Below are positions 8,758 to 18,667 of a DNA stretch of 40,125 bases, piece by piece; position 1 is the first letter of the stretch; every line of letters begins with the position of its first letter. The translations under genes and the position numbers were made by a program. Origin of the DNA: an uncultured Hyphomicrobiales bacterium. Lineage in GTDB: Bacteria; Pseudomonadota; Alphaproteobacteria; Rhizobiales; Beijerinckiaceae. Below the pieces are notes generated by a model, which saw nothing but the letters and a program-made list of their open reading frames with translations, was not told the DNA's origin and ran no database searches. The stretch lies in the NCBI GenBank assembly GCA_903825465.1, contig CAIKAR010000091.1, forward strand, positions 1 to 40,125, given 5' to 3'.

Positions 8758-10239
8758 GTGGCCGCGAAGCAGGAGTGCGACATCATCGTCATCGGCGCGG
8801 GCAGCGCGGCCTTCGAGGCGGCGGTCGCCGCGCGCCAGGGCGGCGCGGGGCGGGTCGTCATGCTGGAGAAGGCGCCGGAAGCCGAATATGGCGGCAACGC
8901 GCGCTATTCCGGCACCGGCTTCCGCTTCGTCCACGACGGCGCCAAGGAAATCCGCCAATTCGTGCCCGACACGCCCGACGACCTGTTCGCGACAATGCAA
9001 ATCAACCCCTACACGTCGGAGGATTTCGCCGCCGACCTCCAGCGCATGACGGGCGGACGCATGGACGCCGCGCTGGCGAAGACGCTGGTCGCCGAATCGA
9101 ACGGCGCGGTTCACTGGATGCGCGAATCCGGCATCCAATGGGAGCCGCTGCGGGAGCACGCGCTTGTCGACGGCAAGCGCTATTTCGAGCGCGGCATCGC
9201 GCTGCACGTGGCGGGCGGCGGCATCGGCCAACTCCAACAATGGCGCGGCCTCGCGGAAAAACTCGGCGTCGAAATCCGCTTTGAATCGCCCGTCTGCGGA
9301 ATCATTGGCGACATGCGCGCGGTGGAAGGCGTTCGCGTCGCCGCGCGCGAGGGCTCCTACGATCTCCACGCGCGCGGCGTGATCGCCTGCAGCGGCGGAT
9401 TTCAGGCCAACCCCGAAATGCGGGCGCGCTACCTTCCCGGCGCGACGGATTTCGTCAAGGTGCGCGGCACGCGCCACGACACCGGCGAGGTCACGCGCCA
9501 TCTGCTGGAACTCGGCGCGCGGGCGGCGGGGCATTGGCAATCCGGACACATGTCGCCCATCGACGCGAACTCGCCCGACTTCGAGACGCCGCAGCACGAG
9601 GACGGCCGCGGCAACACGCAGAGCCGCTACGATTACCCTTTTGGGATCTCGGTCAACGCGCTGGGGCAGCGTTTCTTCGACGAGGGCGAGGCGCAGCATT
9701 CCTACACCTACGCCAAGACGGGCAGGGCGGTGCTGGCGCAGCCGGGCGCGCGGGCGTACCAAATCTACGATCAAAAGGGCTTGGCGCGCCTGCGCTATCC
9801 CCACCATGTCGCCAGCTTCGAAGAGGCCGGCGACATCGCCGAACTCGCGCGGAAAATCGGCCTGGAGCCGGCGGTGTTGCGCGACACCGTCGAGCGCTTC
9901 AACGCGGCCTGTCCCGCGGCGCCCGCTTTCGATCCGCGCCGCCTCGACGGACGCGCCACGCGCGGCATCGAGCCGCCGAAATCGAACTGGGCCAATCCCA
10001 TCGACGCGCCGCCCTATCGCGCTTATCCGGTGACGGGCGGCATCACCTTCACTTTCGGCGGCGTGCAAATCGATTCCCACGCGCGCGTGATGAACGTCGC
10101 CGATCAGCCCATCCGCGGGCTCTACGCGTCGGGCGACATCGTCGGCTTGTTCTTTCACAACTATCCCTCGTTCACCGGGCAAACGCGCAACGCCGTGTTC
10201 AGCCGGCTGGCCGGCCACCACGCCGCGCGGGCGAACTGA
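8758..10239 (+). CDS. FAD-dependent dehydrogenase, TcuA (tricarballylate dehydrogenase)-like
   Basis: A 493-residue flavoprotein of the fumarate reductase/succinate dehydrogenase flavoprotein superfamily. The FAD Rossmann motif is DIIVIGAGSAAFEAA (residues 8-22). Then comes LEKAPEAEYGGNARYSGTGFRF, the hallmark opening of TcuA-like enzymes, which oxidise tricarballylate to cis-aconitate in the cytoplasm. The C-terminus has GGITFTFGGVQID, LYASGDIVG and HNYPSFTGQTRNAV, the FAD- and substrate-loop blocks. There is no signal peptide. The GTG start is set by GGAGG at 7 bases. The stop overlaps the next start (TGATG), so it is translationally coupled to a TctC/Bug binding protein, and a cytochrome c gene follows. 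TcuB, the usual iron-sulfur reoxidation partner, is absent. Substrate is inferred only: a saturated polycarboxylate, ketosteroid-like or other compound is possible. Confidence 0.82.
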   Translation: MAAKQECDIIVIGAGSAAFEAAVAARQGGAGRVVMLEKAPEAEYGGNARYSGTGFRFVHDGAKEIRQFVPDTPDDLFATMQINPYTSEDFAADLQRMTGGRMDAALAKTLVAESNGAVHWMRESGIQWEPLREHALVDGKRYFERGIALHVAGGGIGQLQQWRGLAEKLGVEIRFESPVCGIIGDMRAVEGVRVAAREGSYDLHARGVIACSGGFQANPEMRARYLPGATDFVKVRGTRHDTGEVTRHLLELGARAAGHWQSGHMSPIDANSPDFETPQHEDGRGNTQSRYDYPFGISVNALGQRFFDEGEAQHSYTYAKTGRAVLAQPGARAYQIYDQKGLARLRYPHHVASFEEAGDIAELARKIGLEPAVLRDTVERFNAACPAAPAFDPRRLDGRATRGIEPPKSNWANPIDAPPYRAYPVTGGITFTFGGVQIDSHARVMNVADQPIRGLYASGDIVGLFFHNYPSFTGQTRNAVFSRLAGHHAARAN

Positions 10240-11246
10240 TGTTTATCCGCGCGGCGATCGTCATCGCTTCGTTGGCGGCGGTCGTGGGCGTCGGCGCCGC
10301 CCGCGCGCAAGAGCCCTATTACAAGAGCAAGACGATCGCGCTTTACGCCGGCTTCACGCCCGGCGGCGGCATCGACGGCGAGATGCGGCTGATCGCGCGG
10401 TTTTTGGGGCGGCATATCGCCGGCAATCCCAATGTGCAGGCGCAAAACATGCCCGGCGCGGGCGGCATTTTGCTGGCGAACCATCTTTATTCCGCGTCCC
10501 GTCCTGACGGGCTCGAAATCGGCATGCCGGGCCGCTCCGGTTTTGTGCTCGCGGCGGCGGTCGGCGACGCCAGCGCGCGCTACGACCTGCGGAAATTCAC
10601 CTGGATCGGCGGCGCCGGCGCAAACAACCTCATCCTGTGGCTGCGCAAGGGGCTCGGCGTCGCAACGCTTGAGGACTTGCGCGCGCGCAAGGGGGAAGTC
10701 GTTATCGGCGGCCTCGCCGCGTCGTCCGCCAGCGTGGTGACGCCTCTCGCGCTGGCGAAATACGAGCGCCTGCCGCTGCGCGTGATCTCCGGCTACACCG
10801 GCCTGTCGGTGGCGACGCTGGCGATGGAGCGCGGCGAGATCGACGGCATTTACACGCACGCCGGCACCTTTCGTCCCGACCTGATCGCGTCCGGCGCGAT
10901 CGTTCCGGTGTTGCAGACCTTCGCTGTCGAGCCGAACCTGCCGGCGTTGGAAAACATCGACGACGCCAAGGAAAAAGCTTTGCTCGACCTGTTGATCGCG
11001 CCAGGAAAAGTCGGCGCGCCAGTATTGGGCCCGCCGGGCTTGCCCGCCGAGGCGACGGCGGCGTTGCGTCGGGGCTATCTTGAAATGGCGGCGAGCGCCG
11101 AATACCGCGCCGAGGCCGCGAAGCAGGGCATCGACATCGGCGAGGCGCTCGAAGGCTCGCAATTGCAGGCCTACGTCGCCGCGCATCTCGGCTCGATCCC
11201 CGCCGACGTGGTGGCGGAATATCAGGCGTTCAGCGGGATCAAGTGA
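10239..11246 (+). CDS. Tripartite tricarboxylate transporter (TctC/Bug) binding protein
   Basis: A 335-residue periplasmic receptor of the Bug/TctC family, which binds carboxylates for TctAB-type transporters. Signal peptide residues 1-23 (ending GAARA). The mature part opens with YYKSKTIALYAGFTPGGGIDGEMRL, a variant of the family loop (commonly PGGGTD), then VQAQNMPGAGGILLANHLY and ASRPDG. The start is ATG 10239, overlapping the flavoprotein stop by one base. No TctA or TctB membrane gene is present. Coupling to the dehydrogenase suggests it binds that enzyme's substrate or product. It is followed by 104 non-coding bases with two hairpins and then the cytochrome c gene. Confidence 0.87.
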   Translation: MFIRAAIVIASLAAVVGVGAARAQEPYYKSKTIALYAGFTPGGGIDGEMRLIARFLGRHIAGNPNVQAQNMPGAGGILLANHLYSASRPDGLEIGMPGRSGFVLAAAVGDASARYDLRKFTWIGGAGANNLILWLRKGLGVATLEDLRARKGEVVIGGLAASSASVVTPLALAKYERLPLRVISGYTGLSVATLAMERGEIDGIYTHAGTFRPDLIASGAIVPVLQTFAVEPNLPALENIDDAKEKALLDLLIAPGKVGAPVLGPPGLPAEATAALRRGYLEMAASAEYRAEAAKQGIDIGEALEGSQLQAYVAAHLGSIPADVVAEYQAFSGIK

Positions 11247-11278
11247 GAGTTGTGAACGCGCGTGGCGTTCGCCGCCTT

Positions 11279-11315
11279 CGACTTGGGAGCCAAGTTGACG
11301 CGGGCGCCGCGCCCG
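11279..11315 (+). other. Two consecutive hairpins between tctC-like and cytochrome c genes
   Basis: Stem 1 is CGACTTGG (11279-11286)-GAG-CCAAGTTG (11290-11297), 8 bp with one G-U. Stem 2 is CGGGCG (11301-11306)-CCG-CGCCCG (11310-11315). There is no T-run, so a full terminator is unlikely. They could be mRNA-stabilising or processing structures, or stem 1 could be a DNA operator. Confidence 0.5.
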
Positions 11316-11350
11316 TGGACATTGCGCGTCTCGAATTTGGAGAACGCGCA

Positions 11351-11776
11351 GTGTTCAGGTCCATCAATATCTTGATTTCCGCCGTCGGCCTCGCGGCGCT
11401 GGTCGCCGCTGCGCCGGCGCGCGCGCAGGACGTGTCGTTTGGCGAGCGGATCTTTCAGGAAAAAGCCGACTGCAAGTTCTGCCATGGGCCGGAGGGCGAT
11501 GGCCGCGGCGATCCCCGCTCGCCCGGCGCCGCCGCGGATTTGCACAAGACCATTCTCAATAAGGCGCAGATCGTCGAAACCGTCTCTTGCGGCCGGCCTG
11601 GCACCGAGATGCCGCATTTCGACAAATACGCCTATGACGACGACACGCCCTGCTACGGCATGAAGGAGGCGCAAGTAGGCGCCGACAAGCCGCCGGTGCC
11701 GCATTCAACCTCGCTGACGCGGCGTGAAATCGAGGCCGTCGCCGACTACGTTCTGACGACGTTCGTCGGCAAATAG
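11351..11776 (+). CDS. Periplasmic mono-heme c-type cytochrome
   Basis: A 141-residue small class I cytochrome c. Signal peptide residues 1-25 (ending APARA), then the heme-binding motif C41-K-F-C44-H45 and the likely Met ligand M87 in CGRPGTEMPHFD. The segment CGRPGTEMP...CYG with two further Cys (80 and about 102) is typical of a recurring alphaproteobacterial cytochrome group. The GTG start at 11351 has GGAGA (11339-11343) at 7 bases. An upstream start at 11243 would place 36 unlikely residues before the signal peptide. Third gene of the unit with the TcuA-like flavoprotein and the TctC/Bug protein, so it may accept electrons in that pathway, although the flavoprotein is predicted cytosolic. 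It converges on the AHSA1 gene. Confidence 0.88.
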   Translation: MFRSINILISAVGLAALVAAAPARAQDVSFGERIFQEKADCKFCHGPEGDGRGDPRSPGAAADLHKTILNKAQIVETVSCGRPGTEMPHFDKYAYDDDTPCYGMKEAQVGADKPPVPHSTSLTRREIEAVADYVLTTFVGK

Positions 11777-11800
11777 CCGCGACGCGGTATTTCAACCTTT

Positions 11801-12742
11801 TCAACCCGGCTGTTTCAAAAAATCCCCCAGCATGTCCAGCAGCATGCCGGTGCCGTGCTCGCGCTTGCCGGCGTCGTCGTAGCCGTCGAGAAACGCGCCC
11901 TGTTCGGTGACGAGGAGGCGCGCGCCCTTGCCCGCCGCCGAAATCTCCATCGTCGCCAGCGACGCTGAAATCTTCGCGTCGTCGAGATGCATCACATAGG
12001 TGTAGACGAGCCGCTTGTCGGGGACGACATCGTGGTAGATGGCGTCGAAAGTCGTCGTCACACCGCTCGCCCAGCGGCCCCGCACACGTTCGCGCCCGCC
12101 GTCGCGCACGTCCATCTCGCGCTCCAGAAGCGTCCAGTCGTCGCCTCCCGCGAACCAACGCGCCTTGGCGTCCTTGTCGGTGAGCGCGCGGTAAACCGCC
12201 GCCGGCGGGGCGTCATAAGTCCGCTCGACCGAAAAGCTTCCGTGAACCACCGCGGCCTTGTCGCCCGCCTTGAGGCGCTCGACCTCTTTTTCGAGTTTGT
12301 CGAGCGTGGAGCGCCAACCTTCCGCGGCGCCCGCCACCGCGCCTGAAAAATTCGCGTCATGGATGACATAGCTTTGATGGACGCTCATGCGCGATCCCGC
12401 GCCTTCGCTGGCGAAGGTCACAATGGTTTTGACGGCGAAGCGGGGCGCGCCCGCGATTTCGACGACGGTGTCGAACGCCAGCCTTTCGGGCGGCGTGACT
12501 TCCGTGAAATGGCCGCGCATCCAGGAGTCCTGCCCATCGGGCATGCGCATGCAAAGGTCGAACACGCCGCCAGCGCGGAAATCGATCGTGGCGTCCGGGA
12601 CCGTCAGGATCGACGGGGAAAACCAGCGCTTTAGATGCTCCGCCGTGCTCCAGGCCTTGAAGACGAGTTCCCGGGGCGCGGGGAACACGCGGGACAATTC
12701 CAAAGGCCGCGGCGCGCCCGCGCCCAAATTACCCTTATCCAT
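11801..12742 (-). CDS. Fused double-domain SRPBCC (AHSA1/START-like) protein
   Basis: A 313-residue cytosolic protein made of two SRPBCC domains in tandem. Domain 1 (about 13-155) begins ELSRVFPAPRELVFKAWSTAEHLKRWF and ends with GWRSTLDKLEKEVERL. Domain 2 (about 165-312) begins FSVERTYDAPPAAVYRALTDKDAKARWF and ends HGTGMLLDMLGDFL. Each is the hydrophobic-pocket fold normally encoded as a single ~150-residue protein. ATG 12742 overlaps the 3' end of arsR by 8 bases, with an AGGAGG ribosome site inside arsR, so the two are co-translated. The ArsR-SRPBCC pairing is very common. The ligand is unknown; the regulator presumably controls it. Confidence 0.9.
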   Translation of the reverse strand: MDKGNLGAGAPRPLELSRVFPAPRELVFKAWSTAEHLKRWFSPSILTVPDATIDFRAGGVFDLCMRMPDGQDSWMRGHFTEVTPPERLAFDTVVEIAGAPRFAVKTIVTFASEGAGSRMSVHQSYVIHDANFSGAVAGAAEGWRSTLDKLEKEVERLKAGDKAAVVHGSFSVERTYDAPPAAVYRALTDKDAKARWFAGGDDWTLLEREMDVRDGGRERVRGRWASGVTTTFDAIYHDVVPDKRLVYTYVMHLDDAKISASLATMEISAAGKGARLLVTEQGAFLDGYDDAGKREHGTGMLLDMLGDFLKQPG

Positions 12743-13082
12743 TTTCTCCTCCTTCGCGTTTCAATTCATCCAGATAGGCGCCGAGCCGGTCGAACCTGCG
12801 TTCCCATTCCGAACGCTGGGCTTCGATCCATTGTTCGACGCGGCGCAGCGCCATCGGATCGACCTGGCAGGTTCGCGCGCGTCCCAATTTTTTTGTTGTC
12901 ACCAATCCCGAGCCCTCCAGCACCGCCAGATGCTGCATGATCGCGGGCAGCGACATGGCGAAGGGTTTAGCCAGCTCCGACACAGTCGATGGACCGCGCG
13001 TCAGACGTTCGACCATCGCGCGGCGCGTCGGGTCGGCAAGCGCCTGAAAGGCAAGGTCGAGGTGGGCTTGTTGGTTAAGCAT
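12735..13082 (-). CDS. ArsR-family winged-helix transcriptional regulator
   Basis: A 115-residue DNA-binding protein. The winged helix spans about residues 8-80: FQALADPTRRAMVERLT is the family opening, TVSELAKPFAMSLPAIMQHLAVLEGSGLV (33-61) is the helix-turn-helix, and the wing follows. The N-terminal ELxVCDL-type metal site Cys pair is absent, so metal sensing is unlikely; this is the SRPBCC-associated subgroup. It is translated with the AHSA1 protein downstream. A short palindrome in its leader is a candidate autoregulatory site. Confidence 0.93.
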   Translation of the reverse strand: MLNQQAHLDLAFQALADPTRRAMVERLTRGPSTVSELAKPFAMSLPAIMQHLAVLEGSGLVTTKKLGRARTCQVDPMALRRVEQWIEAQRSEWERRFDRLGAYLDELKREGGENG

Positions 13083-13110
13083 TCTCTTTAGTAATACGAC
13101 GCAAATAGAA

Positions 13111-13127
13111 AAGCAAGTGCTTAAGTG
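13111..13127 (-). promoter_or_regulatory. Candidate ArsR operator
   Basis: In the 84-base region between arsR and hemB, AAGCA-AG-TGCTT (13111-13122) is a palindrome, and AAGTG is repeated at 13115-13119 and 13123-13127. ArsR proteins bind such palindromes in their own promoters. The assignment is by position only. Confidence 0.3.
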
Positions 13128-13166
13128 TCGATTTTGAAGTTGCTCGATCGGCGGGCCCGAGGCGCG

Positions 13167-15356
<2,190 letters not shown>

Positions 15357-15368
15357 GCGGAAGCTTGC

Positions 15369-16394
15369 CTAGCGGCCCATCAACGCGGCCCGCACCCGGG
15401 CCACGACGTCGGGCGGCGTCGCGTTGACCTCGACGACCAGCTTGCCGACTTCGGCGCCCGACACGGGTTCGACTTCGAGGTTGAGCTTGTCAGCCTCGGC
15501 GATGAAGGCCGGGTCGGCCATCGCCTGATCGAAGGCGTGGACCAGCGCGGCCGCGCGGTCGGCGGGAACGCCCGGCGGCGCGAAGAAGGGGCGGCCGTAT
15601 TCGAGCCGCGCCATCATCAGCTTCAAGGCCGCGCGGTCGGCGCCGGTTTTCGCCAGATCGTAGATCGCCGGCGTGTCGGGTAGCAGCTTGTGGCGGCGCA
15701 GGCCCCATTGGGCGATGACCTTCACCTTGCCATCGTCGAGCCAGTTTTGCGCCATCGTCCGCAGGCTCGCGTAGGCTGTCGAGCCAACGCCGTGGACTTC
15801 TCCCGCCTCCATCGCCTTGTGAATTTGAGCCGTGCCCTCGTAGCCGCTGATGACCTTGAACTTGAGGCCGAGAATGTCGCGCGCGACGACCGGAAAATCG
15901 ACCTGCGTTGTGCCGGGCGCCGTCGCGCCGACGATCAGCTCCTTGTTGAAGAGATCGGCGAGTTTCAGGACAGGCGCGGTGTGCCAGACATAGGTCACCT
16001 GCACTTCGCGGTTGACGCTGCCGAGCCAGATGAGTTTCGTCGGGTCGAACCGCGCGCCGCCGGGCTCCAGCAGCGGCATGGTCGGCATTCCATTGATCGC
16101 CGCGCCCAACACAGTGCCGTCGCGGGGCGCGGTGTTGTAGAGCGCGCTAGTCATGGTGGCGCTCGCCGCGCCGGGCTGGTTCTGAATGATGATGGGGGGA
16201 TGGCCGGGAATGTAGTTCGACAGGTATTTCGCCACCAGCCGGCCGCCGATGTCGTAGCCCGAGCCCGCCGCGGAGCCGATGACAAGACGGACGGTTTTGT
16301 CCTTGTAGAAGGCGGCCACCGCGTCATCGTCGGCCCGAGCGGGCGCGACGCCGGCGGCGAGCGTCAGAATGGCGGCGGCGAGACCAGCCCTCAC
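15369..16394 (-). CDS. TctC/Bug-type binding protein, last gene of minus operon
   Basis: A 341-residue periplasmic receptor of the tripartite tricarboxylate transporter family. Signal peptide about 1-21 (MRAGLAAAILTLAAGVAPARA). The mature part reads FYKDKTVRLVIGSAAGSGYDIGGRL, a divergent form of the carboxylate-binding loop, then IIIQNQPGAASATMTSALYN and an APRDGT segment. The GTG start at 16394 overlaps the TGA stop of the flavin monooxygenase gene (GTGA), so the two are translationally coupled. No TctA/TctB membrane gene is nearby. Belongs with the enolase-superfamily enzyme, an ABC-type binding protein and the monooxygenase in one transcription unit. Confidence 0.87.
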   Translation of the reverse strand: MRAGLAAAILTLAAGVAPARADDDAVAAFYKDKTVRLVIGSAAGSGYDIGGRLVAKYLSNYIPGHPPIIIQNQPGAASATMTSALYNTAPRDGTVLGAAINGMPTMPLLEPGGARFDPTKLIWLGSVNREVQVTYVWHTAPVLKLADLFNKELIVGATAPGTTQVDFPVVARDILGLKFKVISGYEGTAQIHKAMEAGEVHGVGSTAYASLRTMAQNWLDDGKVKVIAQWGLRRHKLLPDTPAIYDLAKTGADRAALKLMMARLEYGRPFFAPPGVPADRAAALVHAFDQAMADPAFIAEADKLNLEVEPVSGAEVGKLVVEVNATPPDVVARVRAALMGR

Positions 16395-17533
16395 GAGTTC
16401 ACCGGCGCGCGAAGCCCGCGCTTTTCCAGACGCGGCAACACCTCCTGCGCGAAATAGGGCAGTTCGCGCGCGTAATTCACCATCGAGCAGGCGATGCCGC
16501 GCAAGCCGCTCTCCGCCAGCCGCGCGAGCTGGTCGGCGACATAGTCGGCGTCGCCGACGATGGGCAATCCGCCCATGCCGGTGGCGAACTGCGAGCGGCG
16601 CAGTTCGAACGCGTCCTTGCCCATGTTCTCGGGCGTCATGCCCTTGATCGCCATGATGGAATCCACAGCGGTCCAATCGGCTTTTTCAACCGCGGCGTAG
16701 TGGTAATACTCCTGGGCCTCTTTCATCGTCGGCCGGCAGGTGACGACGCCCACCGTGTAAATTTCCATGTCGCGGCCGAGACGCCGCGCGTCCTCCTTGA
16801 TGTCGCGCACGCGCGTCTGCATGCTTTCGACGCTGTCGCGCGTCGCCTGGGTGAAGAACGCGTCGCAGTTGCGCACCGCGAAGGCCTTGCCGTCGTTGGA
16901 AGCTCCCGCGTTCATGATCAGCGGGCGGCTGCCGCCCCAGGGTTTCGGCTTCGCGCGGGCGCGTTTGTGATTGAGAAACTGGCCCTCGTAGCTCCAGTCA
17001 TCGTCGGGCCCCCAGGCGAGCTTCACCACGTCGATCCATTCCTGCGCGTATTTGTAGCGGTTGTCGTGGTCGCGTTGATCGACGCCGAACATTTCGAACT
17101 CGCCCTCGTTCCAGCCGCAAACGATGTTGAGGCCGAAGCGCCCCTCGCCGATGTGGTCGGCGGTGACGCACATTTTCGCGGCCATGATCGGGTTGAACAG
17201 CGGGGCGTGGATCGTGCCGAAAACGGTGATGCGCTTCGTCGACGCCAGAAGGCCCGAGGCCCAGTTGAACGTTTCGAGCGTCGCGCCCTGATAGTCGGTG
17301 TCGCCGCCGTAGCCCTTCCAGCGGCCAATCGGCAGCATGAAGTCGATGCCGGCGTCGTCGGCCATTTGCGCGAGCTGCTTGCTTTCGAGCCACGAGCCGA
17401 GCCAGCGCTCGTCGACGATGGTGACGTTGCGGCCCGACGAGCAATTGGCGCCGAACAGGCCGATGGCGAATTTGCTTTCGCTGTAGAAGGTGTTGCGGTT
17501 GGCCTGCGTCGGCGCCGGCATATGGATCGTCAC
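16391..17533 (-). CDS. LLM-class flavin-dependent monooxygenase (SsuD/SfnG/RutA-like)
   Basis: A 380-residue bacterial-luciferase-like (TIM-barrel) enzyme, cytosolic, expected to use FMNH2 and O2 from a separate reductase. Blocks seen are DDAGIDFMLPIGRWKGYGGDTD, the HAPLFNPIMAAKMCVTADHI strand, GRFGLNIVCGWNEGEFEMFG and PLIMNAGASNDGKAFAV. These place it among SsuD, SfnG (sulfone) and RutA (pyrimidine) relatives, which cleave C-S bonds or open a ring. The substrate is not determined. The GTG start at 17533 follows AAGGGG (17546-17541) at 7 bases; an earlier ATG at 17584 would add residues before the fold. 90 bases after the ABC-type binding protein gene. Confidence 0.88.
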   Translation of the reverse strand: MTIHMPAPTQANRNTFYSESKFAIGLFGANCSSGRNVTIVDERWLGSWLESKQLAQMADDAGIDFMLPIGRWKGYGGDTDYQGATLETFNWASGLLASTKRITVFGTIHAPLFNPIMAAKMCVTADHIGEGRFGLNIVCGWNEGEFEMFGVDQRDHDNRYKYAQEWIDVVKLAWGPDDDWSYEGQFLNHKRARAKPKPWGGSRPLIMNAGASNDGKAFAVRNCDAFFTQATRDSVESMQTRVRDIKEDARRLGRDMEIYTVGVVTCRPTMKEAQEYYHYAAVEKADWTAVDSIMAIKGMTPENMGKDAFELRRSQFATGMGGLPIVGDADYVADQLARLAESGLRGIACSMVNYARELPYFAQEVLPRLEKRGLRAPVNS

Positions 17534-17623
17534 GGGCGTTCCCCTTTGGCTTGATGGCGACGCTAGGCCACCCGGCGAAACCAAGTCAATGAACCAAAAC
17601 GCCGCGCCGGGCCCCCGGGCGCG

Positions 17624-18643
17624 TCAGCGGAAAACCTCGGCGGCGATTTTCGCCCATTCGGGCGTGCCGCGGTCGAGGTCCTCCGGCGGAAAATACACCA
17701 CGGGAAACTTTCCGTCGTCCGGGCGCATCGTGGGATCGCTGGCCTTGATCGCGGGCGAGGCCGGAATGTAGTCGGCGTCGCGGAACACGGACTGGCCCTC
17801 GTCGGAGACCAGCCAGTCGACGAGCAGGCGGCCGGCGTTGGGATGCGGCCCCTTGAGCGCGCCGACAACCAGCATCGCGGCCATCGATGGGTTGAGCGGG
17901 GACCAGCCGACGGGCGCGCCGCGCTTCGAGCTGTAAGCGACGTGGTGATTGAGTATTTGCAGCGACAGCGGATATTCCCCCGCGATCACCTGGTCGAGCA
18001 CGACGCGGGCGCTCGCGTTGACCATCGCGACGTTTTGCCCGGCGAGACGGCGCAGATAGTCGAGGCCCTTGTCGTGGCCCATGCTGGTCAACACAAGCCC
18101 GGTGAATCCGCCGCTGCCGGGCGCGGAGACGCTGCCGGACATGACGAGCTTGTTTTTCCATTTGGGCGCCAGCAGGTCGTCGTAGGATTTGGGCAGGTCG
18201 TCCTTCTTCAGAAGGTCGGTGTTGAAACCCATGGTCTCGATGTAGAGCGAGGCGGCGATCCAGGCTCCCTCGGGATCGACGTATTGCTTGGGATAGCGCG
18301 CGGCGATGTCCGGCAGCCATTGCTGTGTGAAGCCCGCCTTCTTCAGGGTCAGCGCGCCGCTGGTGCCGTCGTACAGGTCGGCCTGGATCTTGTTCGCCTT
18401 CCCTTCGACATCGAGGCGCGTGATCAAGTCGGAGGAATCGCCGCGGAAAAAATCGACCTTGATCCCGTATTTTTTCTCGAACGCCGCGGCGGCGGGGCGC
18501 GCCATCATGTCGGCGATGAGCGTGGTGTACCACATCACGCTCCCCTCTTTTTTCGCGGCGGCGATCAGCGCCTCGTCGGCGGCGCGCGCGTCGGTCGACG
18601 CGAACAGGATCGCCGCGAGCGCGGCCAGAACAGCTTGTTTCAA
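17624..18643 (-). CDS. Periplasmic binding protein, Fe(III)/AfuA-like ABC type
   Basis: A 339-residue family 1 solute-binding protein, related in layout to the one at 3094-4110. Signal peptide 1-21 (ending STDARA). The mature part has KKEGSVMWYTTL, FEKKYGIKVDFFRGDSSDLITRL, YIETMGFNTDLL, and DLLAPKWKNKLV. The start codon is TTG (18643-18641), with GGGAG 8 bases before it (18656-18652). No permease or ATPase is present. It lies 24 bases after the enolase-superfamily gene and before the flavin monooxygenase, so the ligand may be a compound processed by those enzymes rather than iron. Confidence 0.86.
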   Translation of the reverse strand: MKQAVLAALAAILFASTDARAADEALIAAAKKEGSVMWYTTLIADMMARPAAAAFEKKYGIKVDFFRGDSSDLITRLDVEGKANKIQADLYDGTSGALTLKKAGFTQQWLPDIAARYPKQYVDPEGAWIAASLYIETMGFNTDLLKKDDLPKSYDDLLAPKWKNKLVMSGSVSAPGSGGFTGLVLTSMGHDKGLDYLRRLAGQNVAMVNASARVVLDQVIAGEYPLSLQILNHHVAYSSKRGAPVGWSPLNPSMAAMLVVGALKGPHPNAGRLLVDWLVSDEGQSVFRDADYIPASPAIKASDPTMRPDDGKFPVVYFPPEDLDRGTPEWAKIAAEVFR

Positions 18644-18667
18644 CGCTTTCGCTCCCTTCGCGCCGCG

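Noticed and set aside
8650-10221. 523-codon minus-strand frame opposite the flavoprotein
   Set aside because: The plus-strand flavoprotein has clear FAD motifs, a fixed GTG start and a coupled downstream gene; the minus frame has none.
9534-10238. In-frame upstream extension of the TctC/Bug gene
   Set aside because: It lies inside the flavoprotein gene in another frame; the signal peptide and overlap with the flavoprotein stop place the start at ATG 10239.
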